From GCA-003244245 sp036494005 (lineage in GTDB: Bacteria; Actinomycetota; Actinomycetes; Mycobacteriales; Pseudonocardiaceae), in assembly GCA_036494005.1 (NCBI GenBank), contig DASXOV010000128.1:1-64000 (forward strand): a stretch of DNA of 64,000 bases. Reading direction: 5' to 3'. Positions 57,346-64,000 of this stretch are shown here, piece by piece (position 1 is the stretch's first letter; each line of letters begins with the position of its first letter). The position numbers and the translations under genes are program-made. The notes under the pieces were generated by a model. It was not told the origin of the DNA. It searched no databases and was given only the letters and a program-made list of their open reading frames with translations.

Positions 57346-57756
57346 ATGGCCGACGACGAGACGCTCTCCGAAGCCTTCTGGGGCGTCGCCCGCCGGCTCC
57401 GGCATCTCTCCCGCGAGACCCTCGCGCCCTGGGAGCTGTCCCCGTCCCAGTCCCGCCCGCTGAGCGTCCTCACCACGCATGGCGTGCTGCGGCTGAGCGA
57501 ACTCTCCGATCACCTGCACATCGCGCCACGATCGGCGACCGAGGTGGTCGACGACCTCGAACAGCGTGGACTCGTCGAACGACGCCCCGACCCGAACGAC
57601 CGGCGGGCCACCCTCGTCGCACTGACCGATCAGGGCACGAAGGTCAGCGAGGCCATCCGGTCCGCGCGCAGCGCCGAGGCCGAACGCTTCTTCGGCGGGC
57701 TCAGCCCAGCCGACCGCGCGCACCTGGCCCGCATCCTCCGGGAACTCCGCCGCTGA
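57346..57756 (+). CDS. MarR-family transcriptional regulator
   Basis: The 136-aa winged-helix dimer has LSPSQSRPLSVLTTHG, LRLSELSDHLHIAPRSATEVVDDLEQRGLVER (recognition helix; cited in part) and the wing DPNDRRATLVALTDQG. It probably represses itself and the divergent ABC exporter in response to a ligand. Confidence 0.92.
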   Translation: MADDETLSEAFWGVARRLRHLSRETLAPWELSPSQSRPLSVLTTHGVLRLSELSDHLHIAPRSATEVVDDLEQRGLVERRPDPNDRRATLVALTDQGTKVSEAIRSARSAEAERFFGGLSPADRAHLARILRELRR

Positions 57757-57799
57757 CCTGGTACCGGGGCCCGCTCATCCAGTCACCTCTCGCGGTGGT

Positions 57800-57934
57800 C
57801 GGCGCGCCCGGTGACCGCTGACCCGCGAAGCCGACCGTATGGCCCGCGGTCCGCGCGGCGAGGGCGATCGGGATGAGCGGTTCGAGGTGGCCGCTGCCAC
57901 CGGAAAAAGTGAAGAGAATGCGCACTGTAGTCAA
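57800..57934 (-). pseudogene. N-terminal fragment of a GT1 (UGT/macrolide-type) glycosyltransferase
   Basis: About 40 residues, TVRILFTFSGGSGHLEPLIP then ALAARTAGHTVGFAG, match the start of glycosyltransferases that decorate natural products. Homology then ends and the frame runs into the MarR gene. It starts (TTG 57934) against the toxin stop codon. Confidence 0.7.
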
Positions 57935-58341
57935 CTCACGTTGATGATCACCAGCACCCGCTCCAGATGGCGGAGGTCCTTTGCGTTCCTGGTGACGAGT
58001 GGAAGCTCGAAGCGCATGGCGGTAGCGGCGATCTGGAGGTCCATCCTTCGTGGACGCGGATCTCTACCAGCTCGGTACACCAGATTGCTGAGCAACCCGT
58101 ACTGCTCAGCCGCCTCGGCATCGAACGGCAACACGTCGAAGCTCGCCCGCAGAGCTTCGATTCGTTTCCTCCGCTGCAGCGCCACCACAGGATCGTCAGT
58201 GACTGCCACACCATAATGAAGTTCACCCAACGAGACCGCACTGACCGCGGCATCGCTCACGATGGCCGACAGAGCTTTTCCCTGCAGGAGGTCGATCAGC
58301 GCCGAGGTGTCCAGTAGAGCCCTAGCTATCGGAGCCGTCAC
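57931..58341 (-). CDS. vapC: VapC-type PIN-domain toxin
   Basis: The 136-aa PIN nuclease has the N-terminal ALLDTSALIDLL (first Asp), the middle Glu of SLGELHYG and the C-terminal acidic residues around RPRRMDLQIAATA and VTRNAKDLRHL. It cleaves RNA, usually tRNA or rRNA. It overlaps the antitoxin stop by ATGA. Confidence 0.92.
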   Translation of the reverse strand: MTAPIARALLDTSALIDLLQGKALSAIVSDAAVSAVSLGELHYGVAVTDDPVVALQRRKRIEALRASFDVLPFDAEAAEQYGLLSNLVYRAGRDPRPRRMDLQIAATAMRFELPLVTRNAKDLRHLERVLVIINVS

Positions 58342-58655
58342 CGGTCATTCTTCTCTGTCGCATCCCGCCAAGGATCGGCCGGTAGATCGGCACCGAAGAC
58401 GTGGTCGGCATCGTCCCGAATGTCGCGATACCACTGATCGCCGTCGACCGGCCCCAGTTGAGCGATCCGGGCCTCGAACTCGACAACCGGGACGAATTGG
58501 CTTGTCGCCTGTCGCTGGTGAGGCATCAGGTCGGCGACCGGCCGTCCGTGCACGGTGATCGTGAAAGACTCGCCGTCGGCCACTCGACGCATGATCTCCG
58601 CGTTGTTGTTGCGCAGCTCAGACTGCCTGATGATCTCGCCCACGCCCGCCAGCAT
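58338..58655 (-). CDS. vapB: Antitoxin of the Phd/YefM type, partner of VapC
   Basis: The 105-aa protein has IIRQSELRNNNAEIMRRVADGESFTITVHGRPVADLMP (Phd/YefM DNA-binding fold, residues about 7-45; motif in short: SELRNNNAEIMRRV) and then a toxin-binding tail rich in Asp and Trp. ATG 58655 or GTG 58643 could start it. It binds and neutralises the toxin and autoregulates the module. Confidence 0.88.
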   Translation of the reverse strand: MLAGVGEIIRQSELRNNNAEIMRRVADGESFTITVHGRPVADLMPHQRQATSQFVPVVEFEARIAQLGPVDGDQWYRDIRDDADHVFGADLPADPWRDATEKNDR

Positions 58656-58656
58656 A

Positions 58657-58669
58657 GCTACCCGGTAGC
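58657..58669. promoter_or_regulatory. Palindrome at the start of the toxin-antitoxin operon
   Basis: GCTACC-C-GGTAGC is a perfect inverted repeat immediately upstream of the antitoxin ATG, a normal place for antitoxin autoregulation. Confidence 0.55.
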
Positions 58670-58699
58670 GATACAGCTATCTGAGAGAGTAGGTCGGAG

Positions 58700-59818
58700 A
58701 TGCCGGTGCGCGACATCCCCGTGCCGGGGCACCCGCGGGTGCTGCTGGACGGCACCCCGCTGCTCGGGCAGCGCAGCGGAGTCGGGCGCTACACGGCCGC
58801 GCTACTCGCCGAACTCGCCACCCGATCCGATCTGGACGTCTCGGTCACCGCGTTCACCGCCCGCGGCCAGGGCGCGCTGCGGGCGGCGCTGCCCGACGGG
58901 GTGCGAGCCCGCGGTGGCCCGGTACCGGCCCGGGCGCTGCGGGCGGCCTGGCGGCGCCTGTCCTGGCCCCCGGTGGAGCTGCTCGCCGGCCGCGCCGAGG
59001 TGGTGCACGCCACCAACTTCGTGCTGCCCCCTTCGCGGCGGGCCCGCGGCGTGGTGACGATCCACGACCTGGCCTTCCTGGACCGCCCCGGGGAGCTGGC
59101 CCCGCAACAGCGCGATCTCCCCGGTCTGGTCCGCTCCTCGGTGGCCAGGGCGGCGGTGGTGTGCACCCCCAGTGGCGCGGTCGCCGCGCAGGTGGCCGAC
59201 CGGCTCGGTGTCCCCGCGGACCGGATCGTGGTGACCCCGCTGGGGGTGGGCCGGGAGTGGCTGACCGCCGGGCCGCCGACCGGAGCACTGTGCGCGAGAC
59301 TGCGCCTGCCGGCGCGTTACCTGCTGTTCGTCGGCGCCGCCCAGCCACGCAAGGGTCTCGACGTGTTGTGCGACGCGCACGCGGCGGCGGATCTCCCCCC
59401 GCTGGTGCTCGCGGGCCCCGCCGGGTGGGGGCAGCCACTACTGGCGTCCTCCCGGATCCACCCCATCGGGTTCCTCGACGACGCCGATCTGCGCTCGGTG
59501 GTCGCCGGTGCGGCGGTGCTGGTGCTGCCCTCGCGTGTGGAGGGTTTCGGGCTGCCCGTGCTGGAGGCGATGGCGAGCGGCGTGCCGGTGGTGTGTTCCG
59601 ACGTGCCCGCGTTGCGCGAGGTGTCCGGCGGCCTGGCCACTCTGGTGGCGCCCGGTGACCCGGTGGCGCTGGCCGCCGCGCTGGATTCGGCGGTTCACGA
59701 CGGCGCTGAGACCGACCCGGCCGCGGCGACCGCGCGTCGGGCACACGCCGCCCGCCACACCTGGCAGGCCTGTGCCGCCGCCACTGTGCGTGCCTATTCA
59801 CTCGCACTCGGGCAATAA
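58700..59818 (+). CDS. Glycosyltransferase family 4
   Basis: The 372-aa GT-B enzyme has LLGQRSGVGRYTAALLAEL, VVHATNFVLPP, VVTIHDLAFLDRPG, LFVGAAQPRKGLDVLC and PSRVEGFGLPVLEAMASG. It resembles the two GT4s at 34.6-37 kb and so is probably another wall or capsule mannosyl/rhamnosyl-type transferase. It precedes the GH183 gene on the same strand with a 217-bp gap containing palindromes. Confidence 0.9.
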   Translation: MPVRDIPVPGHPRVLLDGTPLLGQRSGVGRYTAALLAELATRSDLDVSVTAFTARGQGALRAALPDGVRARGGPVPARALRAAWRRLSWPPVELLAGRAEVVHATNFVLPPSRRARGVVTIHDLAFLDRPGELAPQQRDLPGLVRSSVARAAVVCTPSGAVAAQVADRLGVPADRIVVTPLGVGREWLTAGPPTGALCARLRLPARYLLFVGAAQPRKGLDVLCDAHAAADLPPLVLAGPAGWGQPLLASSRIHPIGFLDDADLRSVVAGAAVLVLPSRVEGFGLPVLEAMASGVPVVCSDVPALREVSGGLATLVAPGDPVALAAALDSAVHDGAETDPAAATARRAHAARHTWQACAAATVRAYSLALGQ

Positions 59819-59840
59819 CGGATCCCTGAGAGATAAATCA

Positions 59841-59867
59841 CTCGCGCGAGATCGACTCAAGTCGATC
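59841..59867. promoter_or_regulatory. Adjacent palindromes upstream of the DUF4185 gene
   Basis: CTCGCGCGAG (59841-59850) is followed at once by GATCGACT-CA-AGTCGATC (59850-59867), an 18-bp palindrome. They may be an operator for the secreted glycosidase gene at 60036 or a terminator after the GT4. They do not resemble the LacI site of the arabinose-type regulon. Confidence 0.55.
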
Positions 59868-60035
59868 AGTTCGCGTGCCGTTACTCGACTCCGAGTGACG
59901 CGTTGGTCACCGAATACCCGACGCGGACGAACTGTCGCCAGGTCAGGTGACAGCGAATCCCACTCGTTGACAAATGCCGCCACGCATGCGTGTCCCGAGC
60001 ACGCCATGGCGCATCCATGCCGAAGAGGGGAATGT

Positions 60036-61199
60036 ATGACTAATCACCGTGGTAGAGCCGCGACCGCGCTGGCCGGTCTGGTCGCCACCGCTACCGTCGG
60101 TCTGGCAGTACCCGCCGCGGCGCAGCCGAAAGCAAGCCCCCTGCAGACCAGCCTCCACACCAGCAAGGTGGCCCTGCTCACCGGACCGGGATCGATCAAC
60201 GAGACCGATGTGCGCTACCGGGTTCGTGGTACCGATCTGGGTATCATGTGGTCTGACCAGCGGGGGAACCTGCTCACCGCTTTCGGTGACACCTTCGGGG
60301 CCAACTGGACGGGCTCCGGCTCCGGTGCCGGGACGACGAGTCCGGCCCGACAGGACTGGCGGTCGAACACGCTGGCCCGCAGCGGCGACCAGGACCCGAG
60401 CCACGGCCTGGCCTTCGACTTCGTCACCGACCGTCCCGGACATGCGAAGGAATTGGTGCCCTCACTCAAACGGGACAATGACGAAGTCAGCACGATCCCG
60501 ACCGGTGGCGTGAATCTCGATGGACGGGACTACCTGGCCTACATGTCGGTACGGCATTTCGGCCCTTCAGGTGGGAAATGGATCACCAATTACAGTGCCG
60601 TCGCCTGTTCCGACGACGGTGGGCAGACCTGGGTATCAGCTCCCGAGACACGGCGGCCGAACACCACCGCATTCGACGACCATTTCCAGATGATCTCCTA
60701 TGCCACCCGGGACGGCTTCGTCTACGTCTTCGGCACGCCGAACGGCCGGTTCGGCTCCGCCTACCTGGCCCGGGTACCCGAACGGCAACTGCTCGACCAG
60801 ACCGCCTACCAGTACTGGACCGGAGCGAGCTGGCAACGGGGCAGCAGCACGATCGCGGCCCCGATCATGCCGGGACCGGTGGGGGAGCTCTCGGTCCGCT
60901 ACGACCCGGCGCTGGGCAGCTGGCTGACGACGTATCTGGACGAATCCCGCCACGCGATCGTCCTGCGACTGGCGCCGCAGCCCACCGGGCCGTGGAGTCC
61001 GGAGATCCAGCTCGCGACGGCAGGCACATACCCGAGCCTGTACGGCGGCTTCCAGCATCCGGCCTCGCACGGGACGGACATCTATTTCACGATGACCCAG
61101 TTCAGCCAGTACAACGTGTCGCTGATGCACGCCAGGCTGCCCCGCAATGTGCTGGACGTGCTGCCCGGCACGGTCCCCGCCGTCCCTGTCGGCGGATAG
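60036..61199 (+). CDS. Secreted DUF4185 protein, GH183 endo-D-arabinanase family
   Basis: The 387-aa protein has a signal peptide (MTNHRGRAATALAGLVATAT to AAAQ). The mature region is a five-bladed-type beta-propeller DUF4185 domain: DLGIMWSDQRGNLLTAFGDTFG (about residues 70-92; short motif AFGDTFG), SVRHFGPSGGKWITNYS, SDDGGQTW and VFGTPNGRFGSAYLARVP. DUF4185 has been assigned to GH183, endo-D-arabinanases of mycobacterial arabinogalactan. Together with the GH172 protein at 42 kb it could release D-arabinose. Wall remodelling of the producer's own arabinogalactan is the alternative. Confidence 0.85.
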   Translation: MTNHRGRAATALAGLVATATVGLAVPAAAQPKASPLQTSLHTSKVALLTGPGSINETDVRYRVRGTDLGIMWSDQRGNLLTAFGDTFGANWTGSGSGAGTTSPARQDWRSNTLARSGDQDPSHGLAFDFVTDRPGHAKELVPSLKRDNDEVSTIPTGGVNLDGRDYLAYMSVRHFGPSGGKWITNYSAVACSDDGGQTWVSAPETRRPNTTAFDDHFQMISYATRDGFVYVFGTPNGRFGSAYLARVPERQLLDQTAYQYWTGASWQRGSSTIAAPIMPGPVGELSVRYDPALGSWLTTYLDESRHAIVLRLAPQPTGPWSPEIQLATAGTYPSLYGGFQHPASHGTDIYFTMTQFSQYNVSLMHARLPRNVLDVLPGTVPAVPVGG

Positions 61200-61248
61200 C
61201 GGTGTTCTGACCGCGCCGTTCTGACCGCGTTCCGATCCTGTGCGCGGT

Positions 61249-62145
61249 TCACTGGTCCAGCAGGCCGCCGTCGATCGCGGCACGCAGCGCGCGGCGCCAC
61301 GGACGTGGCGCCGGCAGCCCGGCCGCCACCCATCCGGCGGTGTCCAGGACCGAGTTCGCCGGACGCGGCGCCGGACGCGGGAACTCCGCGGTCCGGCAGG
61401 GCTGCACCCGGCCGGGGTCGGCGCCGATCTCGGTGAACACCGCCCTGGCCAGGCCGAACCACGTGGTCGACCCCGCGTTGACGCAGTGCAGCACCCCGGG
61501 GGGCACCCGGTCGGCGGCCAGCGCGAGCGCGACCAGTCCATCGGCGAGATCGTGCGTCCAGGTCGGGTTGCCGACCTGGTCGTCGACCACGCGGACGGTG
61601 TCCCGCTCGGCCGCCAGCCGCGCCATGGTGCGGACGAAGTTGCCGCCGTGGGCACCGTAGAGCCAGGCGGTCCGCACCACGTGCGCGTCGTCGCCGCAGG
61701 ACAGCACCGCCCGCTCCCCGGCCAGCTTGCTCCGCCCGTACCCGGTGCGCGGTGCGGTCGGGTCGCCCACCCGGTTGGGACCTTCGCCGTCACCCGCGAA
61801 GACGTAGTCGGTCGACACGTGCACCAGATGTGCCCGGTGCGCGGTGCACGCCCGGGCCAGGTGCGCCGGGCCCTCGGCGTTGACCGCATGCGCCCGGGCA
61901 GCGCCCGCACCCTCCGCGGCGTCCACCGCCGTGTACGCCGCTGCGTTGATCACCACCAGCCGGGTGGCGCCGTCCGCCAGGGCCGCCACCGTTTCGGACA
62001 CCGCCGCCGGATCGGTGACGTCGAGTTCGGCAGAGCCGGGGGCCTGCACGGTGGTGATCCCGGCCCGAGCGGCCGCGCCCACCAGATCGCGCCCCAACTG
62101 GCCGCGCCCGCCGGGCACCAGCAGGGTGACCTCGGGAGCGCTCAC
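61249..62145 (-). CDS. rmlD: dTDP-4-dehydrorhamnose reductase
   Basis: This is a 298-aa SDR-type protein with LLVPGGRGQLGRDLV, INAAAYTAVDAAE, VHVSTDYVFAGDGEGP, YGRSKLAGERAVL (YxxxK) and TAWLYGAHGGNFV. It performs the last step of dTDP-L-rhamnose synthesis, feeding the WbbL linker rhamnose. GTG 62145 overlaps the stop of the truncated rmlB. Confidence 0.92.
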   Translation of the reverse strand: MSAPEVTLLVPGGRGQLGRDLVGAAARAGITTVQAPGSAELDVTDPAAVSETVAALADGATRLVVINAAAYTAVDAAEGAGAARAHAVNAEGPAHLARACTAHRAHLVHVSTDYVFAGDGEGPNRVGDPTAPRTGYGRSKLAGERAVLSCGDDAHVVRTAWLYGAHGGNFVRTMARLAAERDTVRVVDDQVGNPTWTHDLADGLVALALAADRVPPGVLHCVNAGSTTWFGLARAVFTEIGADPGRVQPCRTAEFPRPAPRPANSVLDTAGWVAAGLPAPRPWRRALRAAIDGGLLDQ

Positions 62146-62453
62146 CGCGCGATCGCGGCCGCGCCGGCTTTCAGCGGCACCCACCAGTCGCGGTGCTCAG
62201 CGTACTCGTCGAGCAGGTTGGTCACACCCGCCATCAGCTCCGCTACCAGCGGCCCGTCGGCGATGTCCCCCGTGACGAAGCGCAGCACCGGGTCAGCGGC
62301 GACCGGGGTCAGGTTCTCCCGGTTGCCCGCATAGGTCAGCGCGTCCAGCACCACCACCTCGGCACCGGCCGGCGTCGGCTCCTCGCCACGCAGTACTCGC
62401 CGCACGAATGTCGATCCGATGACTCCGGCACCGCAGGTGACCAGCAGCTGCAT
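62142..62453 (-). pseudogene. rmlB: rmlB (dTDP-glucose 4,6-dehydratase) with a large in-frame internal deletion
   Basis: The 103-residue frame joins the first ~75 residues of RmlB (MQLLVTCGAGVIGSTFVRRV, VVLDALTYAGNRENL) directly to its last ~25 (YAEHRDWWVPLKAG). The normal protein has about 330 residues; the missing middle holds the YxxxK and DxE catalytic residues. GxxGxxG is also changed (TCGAGVIG). It overlaps rmlD by four bases. Confidence 0.85.
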
Positions 62454-62669
62454 CGATTCGTCTCCCCTGTGGCGGGCAATGTGGCGGGCGGTCCCGTTCG
62501 ATAGCAGTAATCGAGTGTGTCATGACAACGCGAAGGGGGGCTGGTGCGTCTGTCTCTATGGGGGCAGCGTCGGATGGCCCCGATGACGGGGCGTGATCGA
62601 TGGTCCCGACCGGGGCACCGATAGCCTGACCTTGCCGCCGCACCAGCCGCAGGATCCAGGAGGGCATCC

Positions 62670-64000
62670 GTGGATGACAGGCCATCCGGGCCGGGAAACC
62701 CCGCCGGGCGGCCCGGGCGGACGGATAAGCGTGGCGCCAACGGTGGCCCGTCGCTCCCAGACGCACAAGGTCGGGCCCGTCCGGTCAGGTCGGTCGCCGG
62801 GCAACCCCGCACCGGCCAACCCCGCACCGGCCAACCCCGCACCGGCCAACCCCGCACCGGCCAACCCCGCACCGGCCAACCCCGCACCGGCCAACCCCGC
62901 ACGGGGCAGACGCCGACCGGACGCCGCCCCGCACGACCACCCGGCGACCGCACCGCCCGGCCTGCGGGAAAGCGTTCTGCACCGCCGGTGACCCGCAGGC
63001 CCGGCCGAGGGTTTCGCGGCGCGAAGCTGGTCCTCGCCATGGTCTCGGCGCTGGTACTCGGCCTCACCGGGTACGGATGGTCCACCTTCCAGAGTCTCCA
63101 GAAGGGGTTGAGCACCGCCAACATCATCGGGTTCAGCGCACCGGACGGCGCTACCGACATCCTGCTGGTGGGCAGCGACAGCCGGACCGACGCGCACGGC
63201 AACCCACTGCCCAAGGACGTGCTGACCCGGCTGCGCGCCGGTGCCAACGAGGGCGAACTCACCGACACCATGATCCTGGTCCGGGTGCCGAACGACGGAA
63301 GCCGGGCAGTGGCGATCTCATTGCCCCGAGATCTGTACGTACAGATCCCCGATGGGTTCGGTACTCACAAACTCAACTCCGCGTACTCCCGGGGCAAGGG
63401 CGAGGCCACCGCAGAGCTCAGCAAACAAGGAGCCGATCCGGATACGGTGCGCACCGAATCCATCGCGGCGGGCCGGAAGCTGTTACTGAGAACGATCGAG
63501 AATCTCACCGGGGTGGGCATCGACCACTATGCGGAGATCAATCTGCTGGGCTTCTCATCGCTCACCGAAGCGGTCGGCGGAGTCGACGTGTGTCTCAAGG
63601 AACCGGTGAAGGACACGTTCTCCGGCGCCAGCTTCTCCGCTGGGCCGCACACGATCTCCGGACCGGACGCACTCGCATTCGTCCGCCAACGCCACGGGCT
63701 GCCCCGCGGCGACCTGGATCGCGTGGTTCGTCAGCAGGCCTTCATGGCCTCGCTGGCTCACCGGGTGCTCTCCGCGGGGACGCTGACCAACCCCGGCCGG
63801 ATCCAGCAACTGATCGAGGCGACCCAGCAGTCCCTGGTACTCGACAACGGTTTCGACGTGCTCGACTTCGCCACCCGGATTCAGGGCCTCGCGGCCGGCA
63901 ACGTGGAGTTCATGACGGTGCCCGTACTCGGCGACGGTGAGAGCGACTCCGACGGCGCGGTACTCAAGGTCGACTCGGCAGCCGTCCGGTCCTTCGTCGC
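62670..64000 (+). CDS. LytR-CpsA-Psr (LCP) family cell-wall ligase, truncated by window edge
   Basis: GTG 62670 follows AGGAGGG. The first ~105 residues are cytoplasmic, basic and contain seven QPRTG repeats. One membrane helix follows (LVLAMVSALVLGLTGYG, about residues 121-137), then the LCP domain: DILLVGSDSRTDAHG, DTMILVRVP, ISLPRDLYVQIP, NSAYSRG, FVRQRHGLPRGDLDRVVRQQ. LCP proteins attach arabinogalactan or other glycans to peptidoglycan. The C-terminus lies outside the window. The helix could also be translated from GTG 62988, a shorter alternative. Confidence 0.92.
   Translation, partial: MDDRPSGPGNPAGRPGRTDKRGANGGPSLPDAQGRARPVRSVAGQPRTGQPRTGQPRTGQPRTGQPRTGQPRTGQPRTGQTPTGRRPARPPGDRTARPAGKRSAPPVTRRPGRGFRGAKLVLAMVSALVLGLTGYGWSTFQSLQKGLSTANIIGFSAPDGATDILLVGSDSRTDAHGNPLPKDVLTRLRAGANEGELTDTMILVRVPNDGSRAVAISLPRDLYVQIPDGFGTHKLNSAYSRGKGEATAELSKQGADPDTVRTESIAAGRKLLLRTIENLTGVGIDHYAEINLLGFSSLTEAVGGVDVCLKEPVKDTFSGASFSAGPHTISGPDALAFVRQRHGLPRGDLDRVVRQQAFMASLAHRVLSAGTLTNPGRIQQLIEATQQSLVLDNGFDVLDFATRIQGLAAGNVEFMTVPVLGDGESDSDGAVLKVDSAAVRSFV
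62802..62906. repeat. Seven 15-bp tandem units in the LCP gene
   Basis: CAACCCCGCACCGGC repeats at 62802, 62817, 62832, 62847, 62862, 62877 and 62892 (the last diverges at its end). It encodes QPRTG pentapeptides in the cytoplasmic N-terminal tail. Confidence 0.9.

Noticed and set aside
62802..62906. CRISPR-like array
   Set aside because: Units are 15 bp with no spacers and lie in a coding frame.

Overview
The window is about 70% GC, has dense short operons with GTG starts and ATGA/GTGA/TGATG gene overlaps, and carries arabinogalactan-type cell-wall genes (WbbL-like and RmlD-like proteins, a mannose-1-phosphate-guanylyltransferase-like protein, an LCP ligase). Together these point to a mycolata-related actinomycete, most likely of the Pseudonocardiales. 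No rRNA, tRNA, intact insertion sequence or CRISPR array is visible.

Layout. 0-3 kb is a decayed area: an SRPBCC protein at the left edge, an SDR pseudogene with a TetR regulator and two palindromic operators, and a kinase remnant. 3.1-9.3 kb is a possible conflict or stress locus: an uncharacterised protein coupled to an XRE-ImmA/IrrE metallopeptidase, convergent with a 1363-residue CHAT-STAND-TPR protein. 10.2-18 kb pairs a LuxR-family LAL regulator with a convergent five-gene operon: kynurenine-formamidase-like hydrolase, atypical SDR, class I/II aminotransferase, AurF-type diiron N-oxygenase and tryptophan 2,3-dioxygenase. This looks like a small, possibly undescribed pathway for tryptophan-derived N-oxygenated metabolites. 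18-20.4 kb holds a truncated MFS gene ending at a perfect inverted repeat, an HTH protein and a PPOX-fold enzyme.

20.5-25.6 kb encodes a formate dehydrogenase complex. Its catalytic subunit is interrupted by an in-frame TGA that is followed, at the E. coli fdhF spacing, by a hairpin with a GGUCU loop, so it is read here as a selenoprotein. A class I lysyl-tRNA synthetase follows. 27-38 kb contains a serine hydrolase, a DNA glycosylase, a sugar nucleotidyltransferase and four glycosyltransferases of cell-wall polysaccharide assembly.

38-48 kb reads as one sugar-catabolic regulon: an RbsABC-like importer, a secreted DUF2961/GH172 glycosidase, a LacI repressor, an FucI-like aldose isomerase and an FGGY kinase, with matching LacI-type operators upstream of the transporter and the isomerase. 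A secreted DUF4185/GH183 protein lies at 60 kb. Since these two glycosidase families have been assigned to mycobacterial D-arabinan breakdown, the region plausibly encodes release, uptake and catabolism of D-arabinose (to D-ribulose and D-ribulose 5-phosphate). It sits among genes that build arabinogalactan.

48-64 kb holds an HNH/13E12 protein, a GT2-GT4 fusion, a TetR-FAD monooxygenase pair, a MarR-ABC exporter pair, a VapBC-like toxin-antitoxin module, a GT4, the GH183 protein, rmlD, an internally deleted rmlB, and an LCP protein running off the right edge. A window-wide oddity is the abundance of short tandem duplications (15-18 bp units) in intergenic sequence and in coding regions.
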